From Methanobacteriota archaeon (GTDB lineage: Archaea; Thermoplasmatota; Poseidoniia; Poseidoniales; Poseidoniaceae), in the NCBI GenBank assembly GCA_002689345.1, contig NZFU01000014.1, positions 1 through 33,060 of the forward strand: DNA of 33,060 bases, in the 5' to 3' direction. Shown one piece after another: positions 1 to 7,756 of this stretch (position 1 is its first letter; the number at the start of each line of letters is the position of its first letter). A program made the position numbers and the translations under genes. The notes under the pieces were generated by a model. It did no database searches, was not told the DNA's origin, and worked only from the letters and a program-made list of their open reading frames with translations.

Positions 1-84
1 CAAGAGTCATTGGAATACCATGAAATCGACGAAGATGGAATACGTTATGCATCTGCATTGATTGGTTGCAGTTTTGTCATTTAG
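1..84 (+). CDS. C-terminal end of an unidentified protein (5' truncated by window)
   Basis: Reading frame 1 is open from the first base to a TAG at 82-84 and gives 27 residues ending in GCSFVI. The acidic stretch (HEIDEDG) followed by a hydrophobic end reads like real coding sequence. The neighbouring minus-strand gene ends at 131, so the two genes converge with a 46-base gap, which is the spacing seen elsewhere here. The piece is too short to assign a family or function. Bases 85-130 show no other feature. Confidence 0.55.
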   Translation, partial: QESLEYHEIDEDGIRYASALIGCSFVI

Positions 85-130
85 ACTTACCAAAGGGTAC
101 CCACTGTATTGTGTTGAACGCAGGCCCTGG

Positions 131-1234
131 CTAATCGGATGCAACTCTGATAACTCTTGTAGTGCGGTAGCCCTGAAGCATTTTCAGGTATTTTTTTTCT
201 TGGAAATCTTGGTCTAGCGAATCATCACCGGTATCGATTCGGATTTCACTCAACCCCAATAATTTTGCAGGAGTGGCAATACCTAGGATATTTCCAATTT
301 CGATTTCTCGCAATACTGCTGGAGACAGTTGTAAATTTCCTCTTCCAATTAGGAAACCTTGACCGCCCATAGGAGATAGTAGAAGCAATTTGGCTCCACT
401 GTGGTTACTGATGTGCTCTAGTAGTCCTTGTTCGTTGAGGTCTTTGTGCATGATTCCATTATGCTGGATATCAATCCCCAATAATGTGGCTTCAAAACCT
501 AATTCAAGACACATCTGTCTCAATGTTCCTCCACTTCCCCAAATAATCATCAGTTCTGGATTATCTTCAACTAAATTTCCAATATGCATGGCCATCGCTT
601 CGAGAGTTTCGCTTTCACTTTCTCTTTGGACTTGCTCTTTTGCACCTTGCATCCAGCGCGGACTTGCAGGAGTAAACGCTTCTCCATACATTCTTACTTT
701 CCATTCACCCTTGAGATATAATTCTTCATCCAAGTCCATCACTTCAGTTCTAGCAATCATCAAATCCCCAGTAATGAATGACCATACAACTTCGGCAGCA
801 GATCTAGGTGTAGTTGCAAAACATCCACTATGCATTTTCACTCCACCTGGCACCCCTACTATTGGGATCTCTCTTTGGCCGAGAGCTTGAACGATATCTC
901 TTGTCGTACCATCACCGCCAGCATATAGGAAAAGGTCAGGCTCATGTGATTTGATGAAATCAGCAGTTGAATTTGCATCGGTAGTGTTGGGGGTTTGTCC
1001 CGTTGAAGTGTATTCTCCCGGAATCCAATCTCCGCCCATTCTTCCGTCCCATGCCAAGATTTCTATCGGCTCTCTTGCTAATTCAGATAATTTTGCCAAG
1101 CATTGCATCATCCTTGGCCCCGCTCTATCTTGAGCTCCTGCAGCACGTGCTTCCGCAGCCCTTCCATCACTGCCTTTGAAACCCAGACGGCCCCCAAGGC
1201 CAGCATCTGGATTGACTATGACGGCTAGGCGCAT
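131..1234 (-). CDS. ATP-NAD kinase-like protein (COG3199 family)
   Basis: A soluble protein of about 367 residues. It opens with the nucleotide-binding start MRLAVIVNPDAGLGG and has the GGDGT signature at about 106-110, followed by GVPGGVKMHS at about 127-136, typical of COG3199 (predicted polyphosphate/ATP-NAD kinases). The family is related to NAD kinases, which phosphorylate NAD to NADP, but many COG3199 members are uncharacterised, so the substrate is inferred only from the fold. In-frame ATGs at 1264 and 1261 would add ten residues. I chose 1234 because the product then begins directly with the first beta-strand, and because the AT-rich box at 1269-1279 would start transcription near 1248, downstream of the earlier ATGs. 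It is divergent from the small gene at 1299. Confidence 0.8.
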   Translation of the reverse strand: MRLAVIVNPDAGLGGRLGFKGSDGRAAEARAAGAQDRAGPRMMQCLAKLSELAREPIEILAWDGRMGGDWIPGEYTSTGQTPNTTDANSTADFIKSHEPDLFLYAGGDGTTRDIVQALGQREIPIVGVPGGVKMHSGCFATTPRSAAEVVWSFITGDLMIARTEVMDLDEELYLKGEWKVRMYGEAFTPASPRWMQGAKEQVQRESESETLEAMAMHIGNLVEDNPELMIIWGSGGTLRQMCLELGFEATLLGIDIQHNGIMHKDLNEQGLLEHISNHSGAKLLLLSPMGGQGFLIGRGNLQLSPAVLREIEIGNILGIATPAKLLGLSEIRIDTGDDSLDQDFQEKKYLKMLQGYRTTRVIRVASD

Positions 1235-1268
1235 AACACGGTCCAGAAGTTCACGATACATCAAACCG

Positions 1269-1279
1269 ATTATTTATCA
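1269..1279. promoter_or_regulatory. TATA-like box shared by two divergent genes
   Basis: The AT-rich stretch ATTATTTATCA lies between the divergent genes at 1234 (-) and 1299 (+). Its centre is about 25 bases upstream of the plus-strand ATG at 1299, the spacing expected for a leaderless archaeal transcript. On the minus strand it reads TGATAAATAAT and would give a short leader before ATG 1234. No other AT-rich box is present in this gap. Confidence 0.5.
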
Positions 1280-1298
1280 CGACTTACAACGCTTAAGC

Positions 1299-1562
1299 AT
1301 GGAGAGGCGTGTAGACGAGTTGAGTTTCGAAGGCGCTTGGGCTAAACAACTCAAGGATGAGGAGAAGGAAGTTGTACCTACTGAGAAAAAAGAAGTGAAG
1401 GTACACGAAGCTCCAAAATTCCGAGGGCAAAGAGATACAGTTGAAAATCGAACCGAAATTCGTATGACTACTAAACAACAACCTGCTCCCGAAAAGAAGC
1501 AAGTAAATGTTGTAGCAGAGCCTTCATCAAAAGAAGGAGACGACTTTGACGTCGAATGGTAA
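1299..1562 (+). CDS. small charged protein of unknown function
   Basis: An 87-residue protein beginning MERRVDELSFEGAWAKQLKD and ending GDDFDVEW. It is very rich in Lys and Glu, lacks a membrane segment, signal peptide or cysteine motif, and its middle (PTEKKEVKV through QQPAPEKKQVNV) looks disordered. The short aromatic/acidic end could be a docking tail, which is speculation. ATG 1299 is chosen because a TATA-like box sits about 25 bases upstream. The frame is open further upstream, but that part overlaps the divergent kinase-like gene and reads as Arg/Pro-rich antisense. It stands 99 bases before thrS on the same strand. I do not recognise the family. Confidence 0.6.
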   Translation: MERRVDELSFEGAWAKQLKDEEKEVVPTEKKEVKVHEAPKFRGQRDTVENRTEIRMTTKQQPAPEKKQVNVVAEPSSKEGDDFDVEW

Positions 1563-1633
1563 TCGGCACCAATCGATTAGCATTCAGACAGCCATTCTTT
1601 ACTTTCTTTAATCGCCAAGGTGAAGTGTAGTAG

Positions 1634-1650
1634 CGCCCCCGTAGGGGGCG
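1634..1650 (+). promoter_or_regulatory. GC-rich hairpin in the thrS leader
   Basis: CGCCCCC (1634-1640), loop GTA, GGGGGCG (1644-1650): a perfect 7-bp stem. The ribosome binding site GGAGG (1650-1654) starts on the last base of the stem and lies 7 bases before ATG 1662, so the hairpin could modulate translation initiation. A nearly identical hairpin lies before sdhC. Confidence 0.55.
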
Positions 1651-1661
1651 GAGGCACTCAC

Positions 1662-3689
1662 ATGTCTATGATTTCAGTAACCCTGCCAGACGGTTCAGTT
1701 AACGAATACGCCGCAGGAATAACGGCTGGTGAAATTGTCATTGATATCGAGGGCCGAAAGCATGACTGCGTTGCAGCATCGGTTAACGGTGAAGAGAAAG
1801 ATTTCTCGACTATGTTAGATTCAGATTGCTCTGTTGAAGGGATATCGGGATTCACAGATCAGGGAATCCATATTCTTCGACATAGTGCCGCACATTTACT
1901 TGCTCAAGCAATTACTTCCCTTTACCCCGATGCGAAACCAACAATTGGCCCAGCAATCGAAAGAGGATTCTACTATGATTTTGCTAACCTAGATGATTTT
2001 GGTGAATCGGATCTCAAAGCAGTGCAAAAGAAAATGCATGAAATCGCTCGCAGAAATATTACTGTAGAGAGAGTTGAATGCGACGAATCAGAATTGAACG
2101 ACTTATTCTCATCCAATCCCTACAAGATTGAAATCATCAATGATAAGTTGGAAGATGGAGCCGGCTCCACAATTTATCGTCAAGGAGATTGGTATGATTT
2201 GTGCTTAGGACCACACGTTCATTCAACTGCTAAATTGATGCATGTCAGATTGACTTCAGTATCATCTGCATTTTGGCGTGGAGACCAGAGTAGAGAGCAA
2301 TTGACTAGAATTTACGGAATCATTGAACCTACTAAGGATGCGCTCAAGGCTACTATGTCTGCAATAGAGGAAGCAAAGAAAAGAGACCATCGTAAGTTGG
2401 GTAAAGACTTGCAGTTATTCCATGTGGACGAAGATGTAGGCCAAGGACTGATTCTTTGGACACCCAGAGGCGCAATCATTCGCACCTGCCTACAGAATTT
2501 CATTTCAGAACATCTTACTCGTCAAGGATACCATCAGGTGTACACCCCACATATCGGTAAATTGGATTTGTATCGGACAAGTGGCCATTTCCCGTATTAT
2601 CAAGATTCACAGTATCCGCCATTAGTTGAGAAAGACATGATGGCTAAATTGGCTAGTGAAGGATGCACTTGTGGCGAATTAGCGAACATGATGGCTGCAG
2701 GCGATATTGAAGGATACATGCTGAAGCCAATGAATTGCCCTCATCACATCAAGATATACTCTTCACAAGCTCGTTCTTATCGAGACCTTCCACTTCGGTT
2801 AGCCGAGTTTGGAACAGTTTACCGCTGGGAACAATCCGGAGAAATTTCTGGAATGACCAGAGTTAGAGGATTCACCCAAGACGATGCTCACTTATTCGTA
2901 ACAGAAGACCAGATTGCAGACGAAGTATTGGGATGTATTGAATTGGTACAGGTCATCTTTGGAGCATTAGGCATGGATGATTATCGGGTTAGAGTTGGAT
3001 TGAGAGATCCTGATTCGAGTAAATATGTCGGGGCTAGTGAAAAATGGGATAGGGCAGAAGAGGCTTGTCGCGCTGCCGCGAATAGCCTTGGTGTAAATTG
3101 GTCTGAAGAGCCCGGCGAAGCAGCATTTTACGGGCCAAAGATCGATTTCGTTGTCAAAGATGTAATTGGAAGAGAATGGCAACTTGGAACCGTTCAAGTG
3201 GATTACAATTTGCCTGAACGTTTCGAACTTCAGTACAAGGGTAGTGATGGAGAAATGCACCGCCCAGTAATGATTCATCGCGCACCATTTGGTTCTATGG
3301 AGAGATTCTGTGGAGTATTGATTGAACACTTTGCTGGACGCTTCCCGACTTGGCTAGCACCAACTCAAGTACACGTTCTCACAATTTCAGAAAAGCAGGT
3401 GCAATATGGCCAAGATGTCGCTGCAAAACTCAAGGCTGCAGGAATTAGAGCAGATTTGGATGATGGCGATGATACCATTGGAAAGAAAATACGAATGCAT
3501 CGTAAGTTCCAGCCAGCATATATGTTGATACTTGGTGATGATGAAGCGGATAATAACACTGTTTCAATTCGTGCAAGAAATGGAAATCAGAGAGCAGGAG
3601 TAGATTTCGAGACATTTTTGAGCGAGTTACTCGAAGAAATCGATATGAAATCTGCAACACCATCTCTAGTACCCCCAAAAGATGAATGA
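1662..3689 (+). CDS. thrS: threonyl-tRNA synthetase, bacterial/eukaryotic type
   Basis: Charges tRNA-Thr with threonine in the cytoplasm. The 675-residue protein has an N-terminal TGS domain (about 1-60), an editing domain with HSAAH at 74-78, the class II catalytic core with MNCP at 357-360 and RVRGFTQDDAH ending at H410, the motif-3 region HRAPFGSMER starting at H539, and a C-terminal anticodon-binding domain. C359, H410 and H539 match the zinc ligands that select threonine. Many archaea instead use a ThrRS with a D-Tyr-deacylase-like editing domain, so this is the bacterial-style form. A segment before MNCP (about 325-350) is longer than in E. coli ThrRS and carries a C-T-C motif (C335, C337). 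ATG 1662 has GGAGG 7 bases upstream; an upstream in-frame ATG at 1620 would encode the hairpin as protein and is unlikely. Confidence 0.95.
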   Translation: MSMISVTLPDGSVNEYAAGITAGEIVIDIEGRKHDCVAASVNGEEKDFSTMLDSDCSVEGISGFTDQGIHILRHSAAHLLAQAITSLYPDAKPTIGPAIERGFYYDFANLDDFGESDLKAVQKKMHEIARRNITVERVECDESELNDLFSSNPYKIEIINDKLEDGAGSTIYRQGDWYDLCLGPHVHSTAKLMHVRLTSVSSAFWRGDQSREQLTRIYGIIEPTKDALKATMSAIEEAKKRDHRKLGKDLQLFHVDEDVGQGLILWTPRGAIIRTCLQNFISEHLTRQGYHQVYTPHIGKLDLYRTSGHFPYYQDSQYPPLVEKDMMAKLASEGCTCGELANMMAAGDIEGYMLKPMNCPHHIKIYSSQARSYRDLPLRLAEFGTVYRWEQSGEISGMTRVRGFTQDDAHLFVTEDQIADEVLGCIELVQVIFGALGMDDYRVRVGLRDPDSSKYVGASEKWDRAEEACRAAANSLGVNWSEEPGEAAFYGPKIDFVVKDVIGREWQLGTVQVDYNLPERFELQYKGSDGEMHRPVMIHRAPFGSMERFCGVLIEHFAGRFPTWLAPTQVHVLTISEKQVQYGQDVAAKLKAAGIRADLDDGDDTIGKKIRMHRKFQPAYMLILGDDEADNNTVSIRARNGNQRAGVDFETFLSELLEEIDMKSATPSLVPPKDE

Positions 3690-3698
3690 GGATTGATA

Positions 3699-6233
3699 AT
3701 GGGAATCACTCTGGTTAGCGAATTCAGCGGAATGGCCGTTTTAGCCATCTTAGTTTCCGCAATTTTCGCTTATCTGTTTCAAGAATATTTTATTCCACGG
3801 GGCCTATCTGGTCTCCAAGTAGCATTTCCAACAGGGCCAAAACGGTATGAGGTTCACACAGTTACCTCTGATAGATTCGAAGCCAGAACGCTGCTTAAGG
3901 CACCAGGGATGCGTAATGGTCTAACAGTATATGTGATGGCATTAACAGGTGCAATCATCCTAGGAGTTGAATGGTTATTCTATCAGATGGGATGGACTAA
4001 TGGTGTGCATATGATGTCATTAGCGATGGCTTTGATTTTGATTATTGTTCCAGCAATGATTTCTACTGGCGTGTCGATGAGCACGCAAATAATTACCAGA
4101 ACCGGTGGAAATAGAGCAACACTGCAAGGGGCGAGTACCTTCAGAAATGGTGTAGGAGTTTCAATCACAATATTGTGGTTTACGGCTTTACTTGTTCTAT
4201 GGTTTATTATGGGTTTAGCTGAAATTGAGTTAGATCGTAAATTAGCATTGATTGGTTGTCTAGCATTTTCGCCAGGATTCATTGCCTATGGTAGAGTAAT
4301 GGGGTCTTCATGGACTGCTCTAAAGGAATCTAGTAAGCAATTATCCAAAGGCGAGCCTTCAGCATTTTACCCATACAAACCCCCTGCTAGAAAGCAATTC
4401 ATTTCCACCTTGGTTTGGCTGAATACCGCTGCTATGCCATTCATTGCATTCAATACTCTAGTGTCTCTAATTTTACTAGCGATTGACCCATCAATGTTTG
4501 AACATTCACAAAGAGTGTTAGATCTTCCCGAGTACAACCCCCAATCATCAATAATGGAAGAAGGAGGAGTTCTAGGATTCTATGCTATTGAATTATTTGC
4601 AAATATTTCTGAATCTGGAATTAGAGTACCTCTAGTCACCATGGTTCTACTATTTTTGTTACTCAACGTAGCCGTTATTGGATTCTTATTCGTCTATGAA
4701 GTTGCTAGGATATTATTCTTAGATATCGCTGATGTTTCTGGGAAAGGTGGAATTCGTCTAGCAGATTCTAGACTTCTCAGGAGTGAAAGAACTCAGCAAG
4801 CAAACGTGTTGAATTTCTGTTTCACGGGTTTCGCAGGTCAATCAATGCTCTTACTCGCTCTAGCAATGTTGACTTTCTGGGATTCACAATACTTACCTCA
4901 AAATGCAGAATGTGGAACATGGCAAGATTCGATTTGTCAAGTATTGAGGAAGAATGCTTTGGAAGAGATGACATGGATGTTAGCTTCAGGTGGCCAAATT
5001 GTATTCTTAGGAATTTGGGTTTTATCGCGTAGAACCGGTCAACGCTTAGAGGACATTTCATTCGATGCAACCGCTAACCAGAAGCGCATTGAATTGGAAG
5101 CGATTGAAGGTATGATATTCAGAAAGGGTAAAGAATTCTGTGATCTAATAGCCTCAGATAATTGGTCGAATGCGATGACAAAAATGGAATTATTGTACGA
5201 GGATCATGGCGAGGATAGTATCGAAGGCCTATCTTTAGTGAAACGGACTGAAGCGAGTATGGAGATGTTGATGGGCCTTGGTAGATGGGACCAAGCCGAA
5301 CAGGTAGCATTGTCGTTTTTGGCATTGAGGGCCGGAAGGACTGCAGAAATAGCAAGGACGATTCTAGCGGCGGCTTCACTCGCTCAACGCGATATCCCTG
5401 AAGCAATGCCTCGCCTCGGCTTTTTGGCTGATGAAGACATAGAGTCTGCTAGACTAAAGTGGGTTACATCAATACTTGACCCTTCACAAAAACTTCCGGA
5501 TTCGATTAGACCATTACTACGCTTAGACTCTATTACAAAGCGAAATATCGACCTTTTACAAAGATACAAGGATGGAATACCTGGAAGCAATATCTCTTGG
5601 AAATATAAGCCAGCATCCAAATTACATGTTTTAGGAGATATTGCTCGATTTAGACTTTGGTCTCAATCCGATATGGCACTTGACAAATTCGAAGCTTGGA
5701 TTGATAAAAATGAAATCGATATGGATGAATGGCCTCATGGACAAACAGCGAGAGCGTTGCTGTATATGGATAGGGGAATGAATGCCAGTGCGATTAACAT
5801 CGTTGAAAAGGCGATGAAAATACATCCGAGGCATCCTCATTTGAGAAGATTGGCCATACACCTTGCCACTCAAGGAGAATTAGAAATGCCAGAAACCGAA
5901 ATTACTGGTCTTATTTGGGCAGACACAATGAGTGGTAATTGGGAGAATAATTGGAAAGAATCTCATAATGTAGTTGCAGCACCAACTATTGCAACAAAAG
6001 AAATGAAGATTCATTCATGGAATGCTAATGCTTGGACTGCGCGTAAAGGAATGGAGAATTACATCGGTGGTAAGAAAGGTTGGAAAAACCTAGATTGGTC
6101 CAATACTCCTCTTGCCAATCATCTGATTATGACTGGATTGATTACAACAGTAGGCGGGGTTCCAGTAGACCTAGGCTTACCTGGATGGATTAATTTCAAG
6201 GCATGTGAAAAGGCGAAATTATTCGACCTTTGA
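3699..6233 (+). CDS. large multi-pass membrane protein with helical-repeat C-terminus
   Basis: An 844-residue protein. The first half has roughly nine hydrophobic segments: one near the N-terminus, a cluster at about 70-200, then one near 240, one near 310 and two at about 380-450. The second half is soluble, alpha-helical and TPR-like, with degenerate helix pairs (for example LGRWDQAEQVALSFLALRAG, and an alanine-rich repeat ending near IHPRHPHLRRLAIHLATQGE). TPR-like domains usually bind proteins, so a membrane-anchored scaffold is plausible, but I recognise no named family. ATG 3699 is preferred over the TTG at 3693 because the GAGGA motif, overlapping the thrS stop, lies about 7 bases upstream. 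It is co-oriented with thrS at a 9-base gap, so probably co-transcribed, and converges with pyrI with no gap. Confidence 0.75.
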   Translation: MGITLVSEFSGMAVLAILVSAIFAYLFQEYFIPRGLSGLQVAFPTGPKRYEVHTVTSDRFEARTLLKAPGMRNGLTVYVMALTGAIILGVEWLFYQMGWTNGVHMMSLAMALILIIVPAMISTGVSMSTQIITRTGGNRATLQGASTFRNGVGVSITILWFTALLVLWFIMGLAEIELDRKLALIGCLAFSPGFIAYGRVMGSSWTALKESSKQLSKGEPSAFYPYKPPARKQFISTLVWLNTAAMPFIAFNTLVSLILLAIDPSMFEHSQRVLDLPEYNPQSSIMEEGGVLGFYAIELFANISESGIRVPLVTMVLLFLLLNVAVIGFLFVYEVARILFLDIADVSGKGGIRLADSRLLRSERTQQANVLNFCFTGFAGQSMLLLALAMLTFWDSQYLPQNAECGTWQDSICQVLRKNALEEMTWMLASGGQIVFLGIWVLSRRTGQRLEDISFDATANQKRIELEAIEGMIFRKGKEFCDLIASDNWSNAMTKMELLYEDHGEDSIEGLSLVKRTEASMEMLMGLGRWDQAEQVALSFLALRAGRTAEIARTILAAASLAQRDIPEAMPRLGFLADEDIESARLKWVTSILDPSQKLPDSIRPLLRLDSITKRNIDLLQRYKDGIPGSNISWKYKPASKLHVLGDIARFRLWSQSDMALDKFEAWIDKNEIDMDEWPHGQTARALLYMDRGMNASAINIVEKAMKIHPRHPHLRRLAIHLATQGELEMPETEITGLIWADTMSGNWENNWKESHNVVAAPTIATKEMKIHSWNANAWTARKGMENYIGGKKGWKNLDWSNTPLANHLIMTGLITTVGGVPVDLGLPGWINFKACEKAKLFDL

Positions 6234-6710
6234 TCAAAGTAGATTGTCGACTAATCCTTCGATGTCTTGGGTCTTTCCACAATATCTACATCTCAGTTCA
6301 AGAGGATCTCTCTTTGTAACGACCAACCTATGAGGTAAAGGCTCTCTAGGATTTGTTGTAATACAGTTAGAGAATGTACATCTTGCTACATTTACTACTT
6401 CATTTGTAAGATTGATCTCCATTTTTTCAGCTACAGTATATGCTCGAATAATTGCTACCGATGCATCAGGTGCAACCAAAGCTAACTTGTCTAATTCGTT
6501 CTGAGTTAATTCACGGTCCTCAACTTTGATGATGTCCTTTCCACCCATTTTCTTTGATGGTACATTCATTACTAGAGAAACAGGGTTTGACATGTATCCT
6601 CCTATGCCTAACATCTTGAGTACAGATAATGCCTTACCCGCCGGAACATGGTCGATAACAGTACCATTTTTAATTGCGGTAACTCTTCTCATGTTTGCTT
6701 CTTGACTCAT
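6234..6710 (-). CDS. pyrI: aspartate carbamoyltransferase regulatory subunit
   Basis: The regulatory chain of aspartate carbamoyltransferase, which binds nucleotide effectors and holds catalytic trimers together. At 158 residues it has the usual length. The N-terminal allosteric domain includes NGTVIDHVPAGKALSVLKML, and the C-terminal zinc domain has four cysteines at C111, C116, C141 and C144 (CX4C...CX2C). The start overlaps the pyrB stop by four bases (ATGA), and GGAGGGG lies five bases upstream inside the end of pyrB, supporting ATG 6710 over the internal Met at residue 7. The pair forms a tight pyrB-pyrI operon and implies an allosterically regulated holoenzyme, the common archaeal arrangement. 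Confidence 0.95.
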   Translation of the reverse strand: MSQEANMRRVTAIKNGTVIDHVPAGKALSVLKMLGIGGYMSNPVSLVMNVPSKKMGGKDIIKVEDRELTQNELDKLALVAPDASVAIIRAYTVAEKMEINLTNEVVNVARCTFSNCITTNPREPLPHRLVVTKRDPLELRCRYCGKTQDIEGLVDNLL

Positions 6711-7657
6711 AGAACCCCTCCTGCCTCATTTACATCTTCAGGAACCGTAACTCCAAGCAATTTACACATCAGTGCCATACGAGCAACAACTCCATTGAAA
6801 GCTTGTTCAAAATAGCAAGCATGACGAGTTGAATCAACAGATGGGTGAATTTCTTCTACCCTTGGTAATGGGTGCATTATGATCATTTCAGCCTTCGCCC
6901 CATCAAGGTCTCTTGCATGCAGTTTGTATGCACCTGCAACCTTGGTATATTCGTCTTCATCAGGGAACCTTTCCTTTTGGATACGTGTCATGTAAATTAC
7001 ATCAGCACTGTTTATTTGTCCGATTAAATCATCGGTTTCAACAACCTCTGCTCCATGAACTTTGAGATCAGCTACTATCTCTTCTGGCATTCGTAAACTA
7101 TCCGGAGAAGCAAAGGTAACATTGCATCCAAAACGAACCAATGCATGTGAGAGTGAATGTACAGTTCTTCCATATCGCAAATCTCCTGCTAAGACTACAT
7201 TCAGCCCTTCCAGAGTTCCATGAGAGCGTCGAATCGTGAAAAGATCCAACATTGTTTGAGTTGGGTGATGCCCAGCGCCATCCCCTCCGTTCATAATCGG
7301 AACCTTTGCACTATCGCATGCATATTGAGCCGCTCCTTGACGAGGGTGTCGCATTGCAATAATGTCGGTATATCCATCGACCATTTGTATTGTGTCAAAC
7401 AGGGTTTCGCCTTTTACTACAGAGGAAGTTTTTACATCGCCGAGGTTGACTACATTTCCTCCTAAACGCTTCATTGCGGTCTCAAAAGACATTCTTGTCC
7501 TGGTAGATGGTTCAAAGAATAAGTTGCCTAAAATACGTCCTTGAAGTAGTGGCAAATACATCTCGCCACGCGCCACAGGTAGTAGTCTTTCAGCATCGTC
7601 AAGGATTGAAATAATCTCCTCATTTGTTAGGTCGTCCATGGTGATGAGTCCGGGCAT
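6707..7657 (-). CDS. pyrB: aspartate carbamoyltransferase catalytic subunit
   Basis: Condenses carbamoyl phosphate with L-aspartate, the committed step of de novo pyrimidine synthesis, in the cytoplasm. The 316-residue protein has the carbamoyl-phosphate loop FEPSTRTR at 48-55, the neighbour-subunit loop TSSVVKGE at 77-84, MRHP at 102-105, the GDG..HHPTQ motif and HPLPR near the C-terminus. All expected catalytic motifs are intact. ATG 7657 is chosen because GGGGGAG lies about five bases upstream and the resulting length fits the family; a longer frame up to 7717 would add 20 residues unlike other PyrB. It overlaps pyrI by four bases and is divergent from the surface-protein gene at 7757. Confidence 0.96.
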   Translation of the reverse strand: MPGLITMDDLTNEEIISILDDAERLLPVARGEMYLPLLQGRILGNLFFEPSTRTRMSFETAMKRLGGNVVNLGDVKTSSVVKGETLFDTIQMVDGYTDIIAMRHPRQGAAQYACDSAKVPIMNGGDGAGHHPTQTMLDLFTIRRSHGTLEGLNVVLAGDLRYGRTVHSLSHALVRFGCNVTFASPDSLRMPEEIVADLKVHGAEVVETDDLIGQINSADVIYMTRIQKERFPDEDEYTKVAGAYKLHARDLDGAKAEMIIMHPLPRVEEIHPSVDSTRHACYFEQAFNGVVARMALMCKLLGVTVPEDVNEAGGVL

Positions 7658-7700
7658 ATTGCTCCCCCTTCCAAACGAGTTGTGCCTAAGCCGACCTTGA

Positions 7701-7708
7701 ACATATGG
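7701..7708. promoter_or_regulatory. possible TATA-like element between pyrB and the surface-protein gene
   Basis: ACATATGG contains the symmetric CATATG and is the only TATA-like stretch in the divergent gap. Its centre is about 26 bases upstream of an in-frame ATG at 7730 (alternative start of the surface protein) and about 47 bases from pyrB ATG 7657, which would leave a roughly 20-base pyrB leader carrying its GGGGGAG site. The match to an archaeal box is weak. Confidence 0.3.
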
Positions 7709-7756
7709 GCGCGACACTCCGCTTGCTTGATGAGGTATGAATGTCCCCTTAGGGAC

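Noticed and set aside
390-890. 166-residue plus-strand open frame
   Set aside because: It lies wholly antisense to the COG3199 kinase-like gene, whose motifs are intact; the translation has no domain sense.
2967-3329. 120-residue minus-strand open frame inside thrS
   Set aside because: It is antisense to the conserved ThrRS catalytic core; no promoter or ribosome binding site.
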